DNA of 64,000 bases from Arenicola marina (Eukaryota; Annelida; Polychaeta; Arenicolidae), in NCBI GenBank assembly GCA_964019135.1, contig OZ025264.1, positions 5,907,935-5,971,934 on the forward strand, given 5' to 3'. The translations under genes and the position numbers were made by a program. Shown here in pieces: positions 1-11,424 of the stretch (the stretch's first letter is position 1; each line of letters begins with the position of its first letter). The notes under the pieces were generated by a model that ran no database searches, was not told where the DNA came from, and saw nothing but the letters and a program-made list of their open reading frames with translations.

Positions 1-195
1 CAGCATCAGTCGTTCTTCTATGTTTATCATGGCGAATCGTTGTTTGTTTGACTCACACCGATAGCATTTACAACACTAATTCATGTTTTGGGGCTCAAAC
101 ATGGAGGATACGCACGATCTAAGTGGATACATGAAGCGCCACCTGGCGAATGGAAGTCCACGACGAGATATTGCTGCTCTTTCCACTTTCATAGG
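1..195. other. No gene recognised
   Basis: AT-balanced sequence with no convincing exon, RNA gene or repeat visible. It ends where the tRNA-like head of the first SINE begins. Confidence 0.5.
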
Positions 196-196
196 G

Positions 197-603
197 GCCG
201 ACGCGGTAGCTCAGTGGGTTAGAGCACTCGCCTTGAGTGCTGCGGCCATGTAGTTGGCATCCGTCCGTCTGCGAAAGACATGCAGCTTTGTTTTGGCTTA
301 ACTAAATAAGCCTACCTGAAATGTGACAGACAGAGCTTGCCGCAGTCGTCGCATCGGTGACCTGTCGATAGTTCTTGGTTTGTGCTCGCTGGTGGGCGTG
401 CTGCGGCCGCCTGAGAGCCAAACGGCACGTGGATCGGTGGTTCGCGCCCCACTGTGGCCATGTTTGTGTGGTCGCAAGATAAAGATCCCATGTCCTTCTT
501 CGTAAAGAGTAGGGGTACCCCAGGGACATGGCTGCATTCTTCCTTCCTTCTCCTATTGACGCGATATGACCAAAGTCATCCTGAATATACAACCAACCAA
601 CCA
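197..603 (+). mobile_element. tRNA-derived SINE with a nested insertion
   Basis: The head carries an A-box-like block (tagctcagtgggttagagca at 208-227). The B-box-like block (ggttcgcgccccac) lies near 439-452, far too distant for one tRNA because a second element sits between them (248-397). The body runs through a conserved stretch ending in a CCAA-type tail (aaccaaccaacca, near 590-602). The same head and body recur on the minus strand at about 32425-32708, and the body alone at about 11566-11712, which defines a family. It is not a functional tRNA gene because the split head cannot fold as a cloverleaf. Confidence 0.8.
248..397 (+). mobile_element. Short element nested in the SINE, with 11-bp target duplication
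   Basis: The 11-mer gtgctgcggcc occurs at 237-247 and 398-408, exactly bounding this 150-bp block. The minus-strand SINE near 32.6 kb lacks the block, so this is a clean insertion. The block is related to 62935-63109 (ggcatccgtc, tgcgaaagac, gacctgtcgatag shared) and partly to 18790-18852. Compared with the 62.9 kb copy it lacks about 35 bp internally. No coding capacity. The element class is not recognised. Confidence 0.75.
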
Positions 604-619
604 TCCGCTTTCATATCAC

Positions 620-1250
620 TTTCTCTGCGAACGGACACCCGTTTCTCGGGCGAACGGACATCCCTTCCTCTGGCGAACGGACATCTCCTTCTCTGGCGAA
701 CGGACATCCCTTTCTCTGGCGAACGGACAACCCTTTTTCTGGCGAACAGACATCCCTTTTTGGCGAAAGGACATCCTTTTCTCTGGCGAACGGACATCCC
801 TTTATCTGAAGAACGGACATCCCCTTCTCGGCGAACGGACATCCTTTTCTCTGGTGAACGGACATTCCTTTTTGGTGAACAGACATCGCATTCTCGGTGA
901 ACTGCTATCCTTTTCTCTGGCGAACGGATATCCCTTTCTATGCGAACGGACATCACTTGTAGGCGAACGGACATCCCTTTCTCTGGCGAACGGACATCGC
1001 TTGTAGGCGAACGGACATGCCTTGTAGGCGAACGGACATCCCTTGTAGGCGAAAGGACATCCTTTCTCTGGCGAACGGACATCCCTTTCTAGGCGAACAA
1101 ACGTCCCTTTCTCGGCGAACAGACATGTCTTTCTCGGCGAACGGACATCCTTTTTTGGGCGAACGGACATCGCATTCTCGGCGAATGGACATCCTGTTCT
1201 CGGCGAACGGATATTCCTTTCTCTGGCAAACGGTCATCCCTTTCTCTGCC
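620..1250. repeat. 23-bp minisatellite (ggcgaacggacatcc core)
   Basis: About 27 tandem units share the core ggcgaacggacatcc, joined by variable linkers such as ctttctct, cttgtag or cattctc. The array is open in several frames on both strands only because few units contain stops. The translations are simple repeats and I do not call them genes. Confidence 0.9.
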
Positions 1251-1263
1251 GATAGTCGTTATC

Positions 1264-1965
1264 CAAATAGGGCTGTAAGTTCTCGCGGGTTCTGTTTCCG
1301 GTTTAGGTCTTTTGGGGACCAACAAAAAAACCCGTGCTCTTAGAACGAGTGCGCATCACGCTGGTGCCTTGCTGCAACTGCGTGACGCGCAGTCATTGTA
1401 GTCAACGTTTTAGTGTAAAGCTGCGCGGTTTGTGCCTAAAGAATCGAGTGGGTGTGAAACTATTTTTTGTTTGCTTTGGTCCAGGCATTGTTAACTACAA
1501 AATCATAATATAGTTAAAGACAAGACATTTATCTCTCCATAATGCTTGTGGTCCGTTCGATGAGACCGTCGGAAGCGTTGTATTTTGAGCCAAATCATCG
1601 ATGTTTACAGTTCTACGACAAACGGAGCACCATTGTCCTCACCTGCTCAGTCCATATAAGGAGCGTTGTTACGTTACCATAGATACCGCGCGCAGACACG
1701 CGCGTCATGATGATTATTACGTCATACGACATGGAAAACCCCGCGCAGCACGTTAGATCGTCTGACACTGACATTTACTCATGAGACGACCGCATTCTGG
1801 TTTATCAACTGTCTAACCGCTCATACATTACATAAATCTACTCGGATGGTTATAATTCGGATATGCACATATAACTTCAGTGGTTATTTGTGCTTCCAAG
1901 GACAGCTTTAGCCGATCTTGTGTGTGAGACGAGTGAAGGCAAAGAACCGGAAGGTAGGCAGCACG
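1264..1965 (+). repeat. Dispersed repeat family R1, copy 1 (TATA-containing)
   Basis: Matches 46345-46930 along most of its length. Shared blocks include tagggctgta, ggtttaggtc, gctgcgcggtttgtg, ataaggagcgttgtt, ccatagataccgcg, gtctaaccgctcat/actgtttaaccgctcat and ccaaggacagctttagccga. Each copy has a TATA-like box (here catataagg at 1653-1661). The start of the family is also joined to another repeat at 18847. The class is unresolved: it could be a solo LTR-like unit or a non-autonomous DNA element. No coding region. Confidence 0.7.
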
Positions 1966-2325
1966 TAGAGGCCGTTGATGCTAGGCATTGACGTAGAGCA
2001 TAGGTATCCCTGTCTCGTGGGGTCTCGATAAGATCCCGAAGTGACTGTATAGCCCTATCACGGCCTGGCCGCACCCCCGGGCAACCTAGCCAGTAATCTC
2101 TGCCTGGCCAGTCACCCTTCTCCTAACAACCTCCACCCCCCCATCCTCGACCTCCTACTTGCGCATGATGGCACGTCATGCAGAGACAGTTTAAATGGAA
2201 TAGTGTTGGATGAGCGTATGTGTTAATGTGTGGTTATTACCTTGTGGTTATTAACTCTATTATTAGTAAAACCTTGGAATGATTGGTTATACTGGGGCAT
2301 AAATTAAAATCTTGTCTAAACTTTC
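1966..2325. other. Non-coding, nothing recognised
   Basis: No exon-like reading frame, RNA gene or repeat is recognised here. A C-rich patch lies near 2135-2147. Confidence 0.4.
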
Positions 2326-2329
2326 AGTA

Positions 2330-2530
2330 AAGTCGGACTAGCTGTTATGACGTCACGAGTCATTTCGATTTCACAATTATGAAACTCACGATGCCCTCAA
2401 TATTGACCATTGAGACTATCGTAATACCAAATCGATCATGGCAATGGTAAACTATACGGCATTCCCGTTCTCCTATGGCCACATTCCTCCCTCACCCCCA
2501 CCCCCCACACCCCCACCGCCCCCCCCCAAT
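2330..2530 (+). repeat. Dispersed repeat family R2, copy 1
   Basis: Related to 9060-9310 and 11425-11560. The family shares a start like gcggttataacgtaacgagtc (here gctgttatgacgtcacgagtc), a middle with accctcaata, and a distal block like gcaatggtaaattatacggc followed by ttcccgttctcct. This copy is shortened internally and runs into a poly-C tract. No coding signal. Confidence 0.6.
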
Positions 2531-3597
2531 ACACACTCTACATACTCACGTCTCTTAATGTATTACATAAACCATAAGATAACACGCCAAGTGCTAATTA
2601 TAGGAACCCAATTCTAGATCGATTAAATATCATTACGTCTATTGTTATCAATACCCCTTATTTGTTTTTGTCAACACTGTAGAACTCATCCTAAGTGACA
2701 CATCCATTAACAGTTCAATGGAGTTCACTATTGCTCACTACGTGTCACGCTGTTCTAGTCGGCTGAACCTATGTAAACAGTTACAATAACACTCGGAACT
2801 ACATGGGGTATATAACTAAGGTAGGATAGTTAGTTAGGGGAGAGTACGGAGACGAGCCGGGGACAGGACAACGGGAGATACCGACTTCGTGGGAGGCGCC
2901 CCTTTGATGGAACTAGGGTAGGAAAGTATACGAACACGGGAAGGACTTTAAATCATAGAAACTCACATCGCATCAAGACATGTATTTAATGCACGTATCT
3001 GCCCTCGCTTCATGTATATTTGTAAATCACATAATACAGCTTATATTCATGATATACTATATAAACCATAAAACCTCTTCAAGCGTTTGTTGTTACATCG
3101 ACTGCGGTAACCAGCCAAGCTAGCTACCTCGCTCTACCTGGCCCGAGCTATTCCCCAACTCCGAGCCCGGAGTAAATTCCCTTACATTCTGGCCTTCCGT
3201 ATAAAACGGAGCCGAATGCAAGATTATAACACAGGCTGTGATCCACTACGCTGGGGCACACACCTCCCCTAACCGCACACCCCTGCTCTATGCAATGCAG
3301 GCCGGCCCGCTTCCTGTTGCATGGTGCGCTTATCGTGAACCTAGCGCACCTCCCCCCCCCCCTCCCCACCCACCCCCGCCACTCCGCGCCAGAGGTCGCT
3401 GCAAACTATGGTCGATGTGACAGAGATGGTACCAACCAGACAAGTTGCGAAACGCTGTAATTCCCTTCATACTCCACCTATGAGGACCGGGTTTGGCTTA
3501 AAATGCGCCGCAATACGACCCCATGCATCAGTTTTCGTAAGTCATCAGACGTTTCGTGAGTCATAAGATGTCAGCCGCCAGGGTGATGTGCCTTGGA
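2531..3597. other. Non-coding stretch with C-rich tract
   Basis: No supported gene. A C-rich run lies at about 3350-3380. Two short opposed open frames cover 3148-3420, but they overlap a low-complexity region and resemble no family. Confidence 0.4.
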
Positions 3598-3731
3598 TTG
3601 AATTGGATTTATTTCAAAATTCGAGGCCTTCAGGCCCATAATACAAACAAATTATCACGTAAACGTTTAACAAGGTGCGCACAGCAACAGCAAAATTATA
3701 ACTTATTACGCAACATCATGTCTAATTACAT

Positions 3732-5496
3732 TTAACATTTCTGAGCGCGTTTTTCAACAGTGTATACAAACATGGCTACCCATCGCTGAGTAGTGGTATA
3801 ATTTGAAGTCATCAGGTGCATGAAATTTATATAAGTGAGGGGATTCCAAAATGTTTGATCTATATATAAGCTTCTAATGTCAGAGAATGGCGAGCAACAA
3901 AGTAACACATGAAACTCGTCCTCTATAACAATAACAGTTTGGCCTTCACAGTATTTACACAATCTATTTTCCATCAAGGAAATCCCCAGATTTCCGCCCC
4001 GTAAGTCAATATTGGCGTTATTATCATATCAAACAGAATGAACGCACCATTGACAGGGAGACCATTTACTCTGTTAGCTAGTTCATACATTTTTGCCAGT
4101 GCTCTGTTTCCCTCAGCCGCTAGAGTTGTGACAGCCTTTGTCCAACATAATTTATTAGCGAATACAATTCCCAAATATTTATAGCAAGAGACGACCTCCA
4201 AACTTTTACCCTTAAAAAAACATTTTTCATTCGACTTAACAATTCCACCCCTTCGAAAGTCAATTACTTTAGACTTTTCATGTTAACCTTCAAGCACCAT
4301 TTATCACTAAATTGTTCCAATACCTTTATTATTGATTGTAGTCTACCTACTGTATCTGCACAATTTGCTAGATCGTCCGCGAACATCAAGGTGGCTATAC
4401 AAGGTGCGTCCTCGCTTATAAGATTCCGTGGCAACTTGCCTCCGACAACATGTGAACATACTCACTTATATACAAGGAAAATAATAACGGGCTCAGCATA
4501 CACCCTTGACGCGTTCCTACACTGCACTTAAAGTATTCCGTTAGTCCCTCTGGGGTCTTTACATACGACTTTAGATTAGCATACATTGACCGAATAACGT
4601 TAATAACTCCGCCGTGTATCCCATTTGCTATTAAACTGTACCATAATGAAGTGTGCGGAATACTGTCGAAAGCTTTCGTAAAGTCAAGATATAAAACATA
4701 GCATCTGCCTTTTCTTTACAAAAGTACTTCTGGACAATCGACTGTAAAACAAAGATTTGATTTACTGTGCTGTATCATTTACGATAGCCGGCTTGTTCTT
4801 CTGGTCTTGCTCATTTACGATGCCGGCTTGTTCTTCTGGTCTTGCTCATTTACGATGCCGGCTTGTTCTTCTGGTCTTTCTCGTCTACCCACAATGAGAA
4901 TCTCTGGTTTAAAAGTTTAGTGAACAATTTACTGAGCGATGACAACAGCGATATTCCACGATAATTATTCATATCCGTATTCAGGCTCTTTTTATGTATC
5001 ATTAGAATAAGTGCATTACCCCATTCAGCGGGAAAATGTCCTGTAATTAAGATCAGATTAAACAGCCGTACTAAATAAGGAACTATGTCACAATCTATAG
5101 CTCTACACATCTCGTTTAAAATACTATCATATCCTGCAGATTTGCCAAGAGCGAGCTTAGCTAGACACGTTTGAATTTCGTTTGGTGTAAAATCCCGATT
5201 TAACTCACTGTCACATTAACGTCACATTTGTCACAAGAAACATCGTGTGTTTCAAGAAATTGTCCTACCTCGACCTGACAGACATCGTCAAATAGAATTT
5301 TTGTTTTATTGAGCAGATTTTCGAAATATATCTTCGAGTCATTAGACGATATGTTTGCTTGAGTGGCTTTCTTAACATGCATCCTGCTTATACATCTCCA
5401 GAAGTCGTTCTGAGTTTGCCTGCTTTGCACGATTTCATCCTGTAGCCTCCTGCTTTGACAGGTTCTTTTCGCTTTACACAAGTTTTTAATGTTCAC
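3732..5496 (-). pseudogene. LINE reverse transcriptase and C-terminal region (broken)
   Basis: The fingers/palm start is visible at 5110-4850 with HFPAEWGNALILMIHKK and NNYRGISLLSSLSKLFTKLL. The catalytic motif reads M-F-A-D-D at 4386-4372 on the minus strand. The thumb part at 4201-3974 contains YKYLGIVFANKL and ITPILTYGAEIWG. The C-terminal part at 3977-3732 has CKYC and IEDEFHVLLCC, a Cys/His motif common in invertebrate LINEs. The frame is interrupted more than once, so this is an inactive copy. Confidence 0.8.
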
Positions 5497-5620
5497 TGTG
5501 AAGCTTTATAATCAGTTAAATGCTCTGCTGTATTTTTTCGCCGAAATAACTCTAGGGACGTGAACTTACGAGATCTGGCATTGCTGCAGTCCCCGTCCGA
5601 CCATGGGGGTTGTCGCTCCC

Positions 5621-6671
5621 TTACATTATGTGGAACGACGCACCTTTTCCTGAGACGCATATTACCACTCTCTCTTTTATGATGCTAACAAGGAGAGTTA
5701 CTAAACCGTTCACATCTTTCTTGGTACAAAGATCACCAAAAGTGTCATTAAAATTTAAATCCAAGGCAGCATGTATACACGAGTTAAATTCGCTCCTTAA
5801 TTCTTCTTTCCATCGGAACAATGGACATTGTTCCTTGTGTGATCTCCCCGCATGTGTATAAACAGGTGTAACGACTTCCGCACCACTTGCGTCGCGTTTG
5901 TTTAAACAGTGAACAGGAAAATGACTTGTAATACATATAGTTTGATTGTTAGAGTTTAGCCCTTCAAAAAGCTCAATACTTTCGAATATTTCAGTTGATC
6001 CCAATATATAATCTACAACACTGCAACCGGTCTCAGTTATATTTGTATATCCACCCCCCCCCCCTCCCCCTAAATCACCTTTGCAACGGCCGTTCATTTT
6101 AAGTGAATACCAAATGTTACACACAATTGCAACAAGGACTTACCAAAGTTATTTAACATTGTGTCTTTCGACACACCTGGTTGTCATCTGCAACATACCA
6201 ATTCATTCCCGGCATGTGTTCCACGCTGTCATCACCAAAATCATTCTCCATGCTGATTCTAGCATTAAGATCACCCATAATCATCACATCATCTCCTGAG
6301 TATACAAAACGTAATTCGACTAGTTTATCGAACAGTATTTCTACGCCATTTTGTTCATTCGATGTGTGAAAATAATCAGTTGCACCTTCTGGCGGGAGAT
6401 AAGTAATAATCAAAATCACATCATTTTTCAGATATGACACATCTGATGTTATTCTTAAGATTACTCCATATATATAGTCACTGCAGATCCGAGTTACTCC
6501 CTTTGCAAGGCATTTCCTGAAATAAACTATTACACCGCCTCCCGCTCGACCATATTTGGCGTATTTCCTGGCGCGGTTTTGCTCACACACAAACCCTGGT
6601 GCAATCGTGTTAAGCAATTCGTTTTCATTATCACACCAATTTGATAGCAACGACATCATACTTTTGCACAA
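5621..6671 (-). pseudogene. LINE AP-endonuclease domain (broken)
   Basis: Two frames together carry the exonuclease-endonuclease-phosphatase fold. The first (6671-6153) shows GGGVIVYFRK, then DVMIMGDLNAR, the catalytic Asp/Asn block. The second (6124-5621) has CSVVDYILGS and SHFPV, the latter matching the SDHFPV-type terminal motif with its first Asp lost. In LINEs this domain nicks target DNA to prime reverse transcription. A frame change at about 6125-6152 separates the two parts, next to a G-run on the coding strand. Confidence 0.75.
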
Positions 6672-6997
6672 CGAAATTTATATTACAACCCTCTTTCAGG
6701 ATCCTTGTTAAACCATCTGGATTCCAACTACATAACTTGAACATGGAGGATAATGTTTCATTTGCATCAATTCTAGTTCTTTCATCGGTGGCCCAGCCAT
6801 ATCTTCAGCTACTACCCACTGGCATTGACAAGTCGTAGGTAAAGTTAGTTTGAACAGATGCAACTTCACCGCGTATACATCTGTAGACATTTTCCCTACC
6901 CGATTCATCGCATATGACCAGCTTTTCGAAATTGAGATAGGCGCGGTATCCCTAGCGACGGGCTTCTGTCATCACTCTCCTTGGGATCTCGCGGGCC

Positions 6998-7465
6998 TCA
7001 CGTGAGCTCTTGGCTAAATCTTCCATGACGTAGTACCCCCGCGGCTTGTTTTTTTCTAGCAGCATCCAGGATCTCTCCTTTGTCCTTGAAGCGTGTCAGG
7101 CAGACAATCACGGCTCTTGCACGGCCGTCGCGCCGTTGCCTCATTGGATGAGCACGGTCGACTTCTACCTCATAGGGGATCTGCAGTTCCTCGGCGAAGA
7201 AGCGACGGACCTCTGCAGCACAATCATCACATGTCTCTTGATCTTTTTCTTGTAATCCAGTTATAACTATATTGTTCCTTCGTGATCTGTTTTCCAGATC
7301 CGTCAGGTGTTCCTCCAGGAGTTTGTTCCGATTCGATAGATGGTTTACTTTGCGTTGCAGCTGCTCATTTTCCGCCTTTAGGTCTCTAATCTGAAGAGTT
7401 AAATCTTCCTTGCATTTGTTTATGCATTCCGCAGTGTGAGTGTTCGATCTCTTGATTTCTTCCAT
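6998..7465 (-). CDS. LINE ORF1-like coiled-coil protein (partial)
   Basis: The 155-residue frame begins with a heptad-rich coiled coil (roughly residues 15-60, with LKAENEQLQRKVNHL). It continues into LENRSRRNNIVITGL, the signature that joins coiled coil and RRM domain in L1-type ORF1 proteins, then an RRM-like part with RAVIVCLTRFKDK. Such proteins bind the element RNA as trimers. It sits upstream of the endonuclease on the same strand, as expected. It is shorter than typical ORF1 proteins, so both ends are probably incomplete. Belongs to the degenerate LINE, not a host gene. Confidence 0.75.
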   Translation of the reverse strand: MEEIKRSNTHTAECINKCKEDLTLQIRDLKAENEQLQRKVNHLSNRNKLLEEHLTDLENRSRRNNIVITGLQEKDQETCDDCAAEVRRFFAEELQIPYEVEVDRAHPMRQRRDGRARAVIVCLTRFKDKGEILDAARKKQAAGVLRHGRFSQELT

Positions 7466-7503
7466 AATATCTTTAGAGTAATTTGTCCGTCAACGGGATC
7501 CAC

Positions 7504-7921
7504 GTGTGATATCTCGGCCCAGGCCCGGTGGATGAATGACACCAAGCGCCTCGAGCCAAATGGGAAGTTCCCTTTGGCCTAATGCGTAAGAGTCAAATCC
7601 CGCCTCTGCGGGTAGAACTTTCGCCGTCCATTCGGGCCTGGGACCAGAAATACTACATTTGGTGCCGATGGAGACGAACCTGGGTTGTCGGAACCACCCG
7701 GAGCCACATCAGCTATTCTGAAGGACTGGGTGACATGTCGGATACATGTAGATCACTTCGGTGACGCAGTCCGGTATCACTCCCCAGCTGTGATGTAGAG
7801 GCATGGTGGCGGACACTGCGTGGTCGCAGGCGATTGGGGAAAGGGTGGAGTGTGATATCTCGGCCCAGGCCCGGTGGATGAAAGACACCAAGCGCCTCGG
7901 GCCAAATGGGAAGTTCCCTTT
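7504..7921. repeat. 72-bp direct repeat pair with 274-bp spacer
   Basis: 7504-7575 and 7850-7921 match at about 70 of 72 positions (gtgtgatatctcggcccagg ... gggaagttcccttt). The 274 bp between them is unique in the window. Either a 346-bp segment was tandemly duplicated and partly lost, or these are short terminal repeats of an unrecognised element. It lies directly beside the 5' end of the LINE. Confidence 0.8.
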
Positions 7922-9055
7922 CCAACAAGTACCCCAAGTAGCAGGCACAGGTAAACACACACACCTGTGAACAACAATGTCCAATACTTCATGGTCCATT
8001 GAGCACAATGATGCCTCAAAGTTCAATTTCCACCTTATTCTGCCGTTATTTTGCGTGGAATTCGGGCATAACTTACACGCCCAGCTGATCTGTATACAGT
8101 CACAGTCAGTATATGAGATGATCAAACCTTGATTATTCGTCTTTCCCGCTGAATTTGCCTAACAAGGACAGACAACTTTCTATGTTCAACCGCTGCTGTT
8201 GTTGTTCACCCAGTATTCATGGATATCCTCGCAACAAATAAAAATAGTTCAATGGCACCAATGTCGTTGCATTGCGAGTTTGTATCTAGGTTTGACGATT
8301 CGCGCGCAATAAGTTGCGAAGGCTTACAGCTATCGTTGTCATACTAGGTGACTAGGGACGACACTGAGACTAAGGTTGTTAACGGGCGAAATCAGTCAAA
8401 GGTCAAGGTCACAGTTTCAAACAAAAATCCTAAAAGCGTCTATCTAAGTTAATACATGTATTAGGATTAGCGACGTCCGGTAGGATTCATAAGGTGCTAC
8501 ATCATATTTTGCATCTTTTGTGTATAGTTCACTTTTTGATGCGTCTTTCGCGTCTTTCAGCAAACATTTTGCCGAATATTTCAGAAGTGCCTTCTTCAAA
8601 CATTCTAAAAACTATTTATGCTGTGTAAGAAGGCACCCAGCAGAAACTATCGATTCCATGTGCACTTCAAACCAGAAATGACGTCACAGGATTGTTTTTT
8701 CATTTGGCCCATGCTGTAAGATTTAAGTTTACCATGTGCTAAAAAACATAGCAGCCTATAAACCACGCAACTGACCTTTGGCACAAATATTACACAAGGT
8801 AGTATCTCAAAAGTCTTTCAGCGACCTCAGTCAAAGGTCAAGGTCGTGACCTAGACTATTGTAAATGTCGAATGCTCGGCTGTAGCTCGACATCTGAGGA
8901 CGAAAGGTATCCTGGTGAATAAAAGTCATGTAGCTTATAACGAATCCATTCCGAGCTCAAACCCAGAGTGTGCAACGTTGAGGTGTTAGAGCTCCTGAAA
9001 GTTGAGGGTTCGAACCAGACTTTTTCAATTTTGAAGCTATATTTTAGTATATTTT
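7922..9055. other. Non-coding, with two nuclear-receptor-like half-site clusters
   Basis: No exon is supported. The string agtcaaaggtcaaggtc occurs at about 8392-8408 and again at about 8828-8844. It contains TCAAGGTC(A/G), like an extended NR5A/ERR half-site, directly preceded by AAAGGTCA. It may be a repeat remnant. Confidence 0.4.
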
Positions 9056-9059
9056 AATT

Positions 9060-9310
9060 TTTAGCAAACTCGGATGAGCGGTTATAACGTAACGAGTCAT
9101 TTTAATTTAACTTCTACGAAATTCAAGGCACCCTCAATAATTGGCAGTTGGAACTTTCATATTGTATGGAACAGTGTGAAATTGCATTGCCCGTTATGAA
9201 AAAATATGCAAAAAAATCACTGTTTCAGCACTTTTGCGTAAATCGACTAAAGAGTCTTTGCAATGGGGATTTGTACGGCTTTCCCATCCTCCTATTGCAA
9301 CATCCGACTG
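9060..9310 (+). repeat. Dispersed repeat family R2, copy 2 (longest)
   Basis: Begins with gagcggttataacgtaacga, continues through gaaattgcattgcccgttatg, and ends with the tacggctttcccatcctcct block. The distal part matches 11440-11560 and the outer parts match 2330-2500. Confidence 0.65.
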
Positions 9311-10920
9311 CGCCCCTCCCAATACACACTGGTATACAAGCTGTGAACCTCTACCTAGCGGACGGCATCATATAGACCTTGACGACCAATGCATCTGACC
9401 TAGGTCTGGCTGGCCAGCGGGGTAAACTTATCAATAAGCTGGTACCGACACCTATGCGCATAAGCGCAAGGCTTGTATAACCCCGAAACCAGGCGTTTCG
9501 CATCAGAATAGGGCTTGAGCGCACCGTGCACCCGTTATTCGGTTTCCACTGCGAGTTAAAAGCCTGAGCTATTTAATCTATCATTGTCATACTTCGCCTA
9601 CAGGTGCCTAGGGACAAAACTGAGGCTTAGGTCTCAATGGAGGTCTCTAAATGGGAAAGAGTTAAGCTACAGTTGCCATTATTAATACCTGACGAGATCG
9701 GAAATAGCCATAATCAGCTTCAAAATTCACGTGAAAAGTTCTCATTTTCTTTAATATACGCAGCGAGATTACCCCCCCCCCCCCGTTCATTAGTCGTCAG
9801 CCATGCGTCATGAGACGTCATTTTGGCCACTGATCCGACAGCGATCGCAGTAGAACAAATCGGTCTCTGTGCTCTATAACTATCCGAAGCTTCCCGTAAG
9901 CTCAAGGCAAATGACCCAGAAATGTGGCCATTGTTACAAGTCAAATCGAGTTCCTTATACGGGCTTCATAGGCTACATGTCGTGATGAAAGCAAAATGTA
10001 AGTGTAACCGTTTGAACATGGCGCTCCTGTGGTATGGCCATTCCCAGGCTAACGCATGGGCAGGCTGAATAAGTGAAAAGGCGGAGTGACGTTGGGGCTC
10101 GATTGATATCGCACTTACCGAGCCACGATCCATCTTAAAGCGGGTAAAAACGTTAATATAATCGTGAGGCCTTAGTAATGTGTTGGTCCTAAAAGCAACT
10201 TTGCAAAACACGACACGTCTTAGAGGACAACGGGTTCAAAGAAATAAAATTGCAATACTATCCACAGTAAATTCAAGCGCCGCGCCATTTTGTCACAGAG
10301 CGTGACGTCATGGATGATCATACATGTGGCGCCCATATGCGGTTGAATTTGGGTTTATCTCGCTTGTCCAGGGGCGAGCAGAAACGCGTGCAAAGATATA
10401 CCGCGGCCTCGCTTCGCGCTGGAATTTTTGCAATTCTCTTGTTGCAAGTTTCGATGTAGCAACTAAAAAATAATAGCTTTCGATGTAGCAACTAAAAATT
10501 CAACAGATTGCATGCGTCTAATATGAGTGCTTAGACTATAAACTGCGGTGTTTTATAGTGTGTTGAATATGCGCGAAGTTAGGTAAACATCGCCTGTTTC
10601 GCTATTTCCGGTTTGGGTCTCGCTCTCTGATTGGGTAGCGCCAGCCACGCCCACCAAGAGGGGTGCGCCCGGGAAAGCTGCGCTTTCTCGACAGGCGGTC
10701 ACTTCAACAATTTATTGCGACCAACTGGGGCGTCACAAAAATCTGCGTGTTGGAGGGTTGACGCATGGATAGCAAATAAATGCTTTCGTCAGCTACAAGG
10801 GCTCATATTTTTATTTCTTTTAAAATGTTTCCCATATGCCGGTGAGGTTATCAAAGTGAGGCCGTAAGGTATGTGTGTCACTACATGTCGCTACATTTGA
10901 CGTCACGACGTAATTATGAC
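9311..10920. other. Non-coding stretch
   Basis: No supported gene. A poly-C tract lies at about 9770-9783. A short tandem duplication with unit ctttcgatgtagcaactaaa lies at about 10450-10500. Confidence 0.4.
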
Positions 10921-10926
10921 AGTCGA

Positions 10927-11265
10927 GGTTATGGCTATAACTGACAACTTGGATTGGTTATGGCTATAACTGACGACTTGGATTGGTTATGGCTATAACT
11001 GACGACTTGGATTGGTTATGGCTATAACTGACGACTTGGATTGGTTATGGCTATAACTGACGACTTGGATTGGTTATGGCTGTAACTGAGAACTTGGATT
11101 GGTTATGGATATAACTGACGACTTGGATTGGTTATGGCTGTAACTGAGGACTTGGATTGGTTATAGCTATAACTGACGACTTGGATTGGTTATGGCTATA
11201 ACTGACGACTTGGATTGGTTATGGCTATAACTGACGACTTGGATTGGTTATGGCTATAACTGACG
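10927..11265. repeat. 29-bp minisatellite (ggttatggctataactgacg core)
   Basis: About 11.7 highly similar tandem copies of a 29-bp unit containing ggttatggctataactgacg followed by acttggatt. Low divergence between units suggests recent expansion or homogenisation. Confidence 0.95.
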
Positions 11266-11424
11266 AATGGTGTAGACCCAATAGCGACGTAACGGTGACA
11301 TCATCTGGCATACCAAAGACGAATATGCCTCGAGCGCGGTCGAATACACAGCTAGAAGGCCTTCATTACCTTGCACACAGAGCGTTTGCAATAGTCCATG
11401 CACGCATGTCGCTATCCAGGTCGA

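Larger units (their letters stand above)
3598..7490 (-). mobile_element. Degenerate non-LTR retrotransposon (LINE), nearly full length
   Basis: Read on the minus strand, the parts come in canonical order: an ORF1 coiled-coil protein (7465-6998), AP-type endonuclease (about 6671-5621), reverse transcriptase (about 5496-3974) and a C-terminal Cys/His motif (about 3977-3732). The 3' end near 3598-3660 is a short UTR with an AATAAA and an ATTGAATTGG-like tail, typical of animal LINEs. The coding region is broken by several frame changes and stops. A three-copy tandem expansion of about 37 bp interrupts the RT region at about 4786-4880. I could not fix the clade: ORF1 looks L1/Tx1-like, while the C-terminal region resembles CR1/L2-type invertebrate elements. 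A related 3' fragment lies at 50745-51090. Confidence 0.85.

Noticed and set aside
197-260. Functional tRNA gene
   Set aside because: Only the A-box half is present; the B-box half is about 200 bp away in a SINE, with no acceptor stem.
620-1250. Several overlapping proteins with SVRQRKGCPFA-type repeats
   Set aside because: Translations of a 23-bp minisatellite in multiple frames and both strands.
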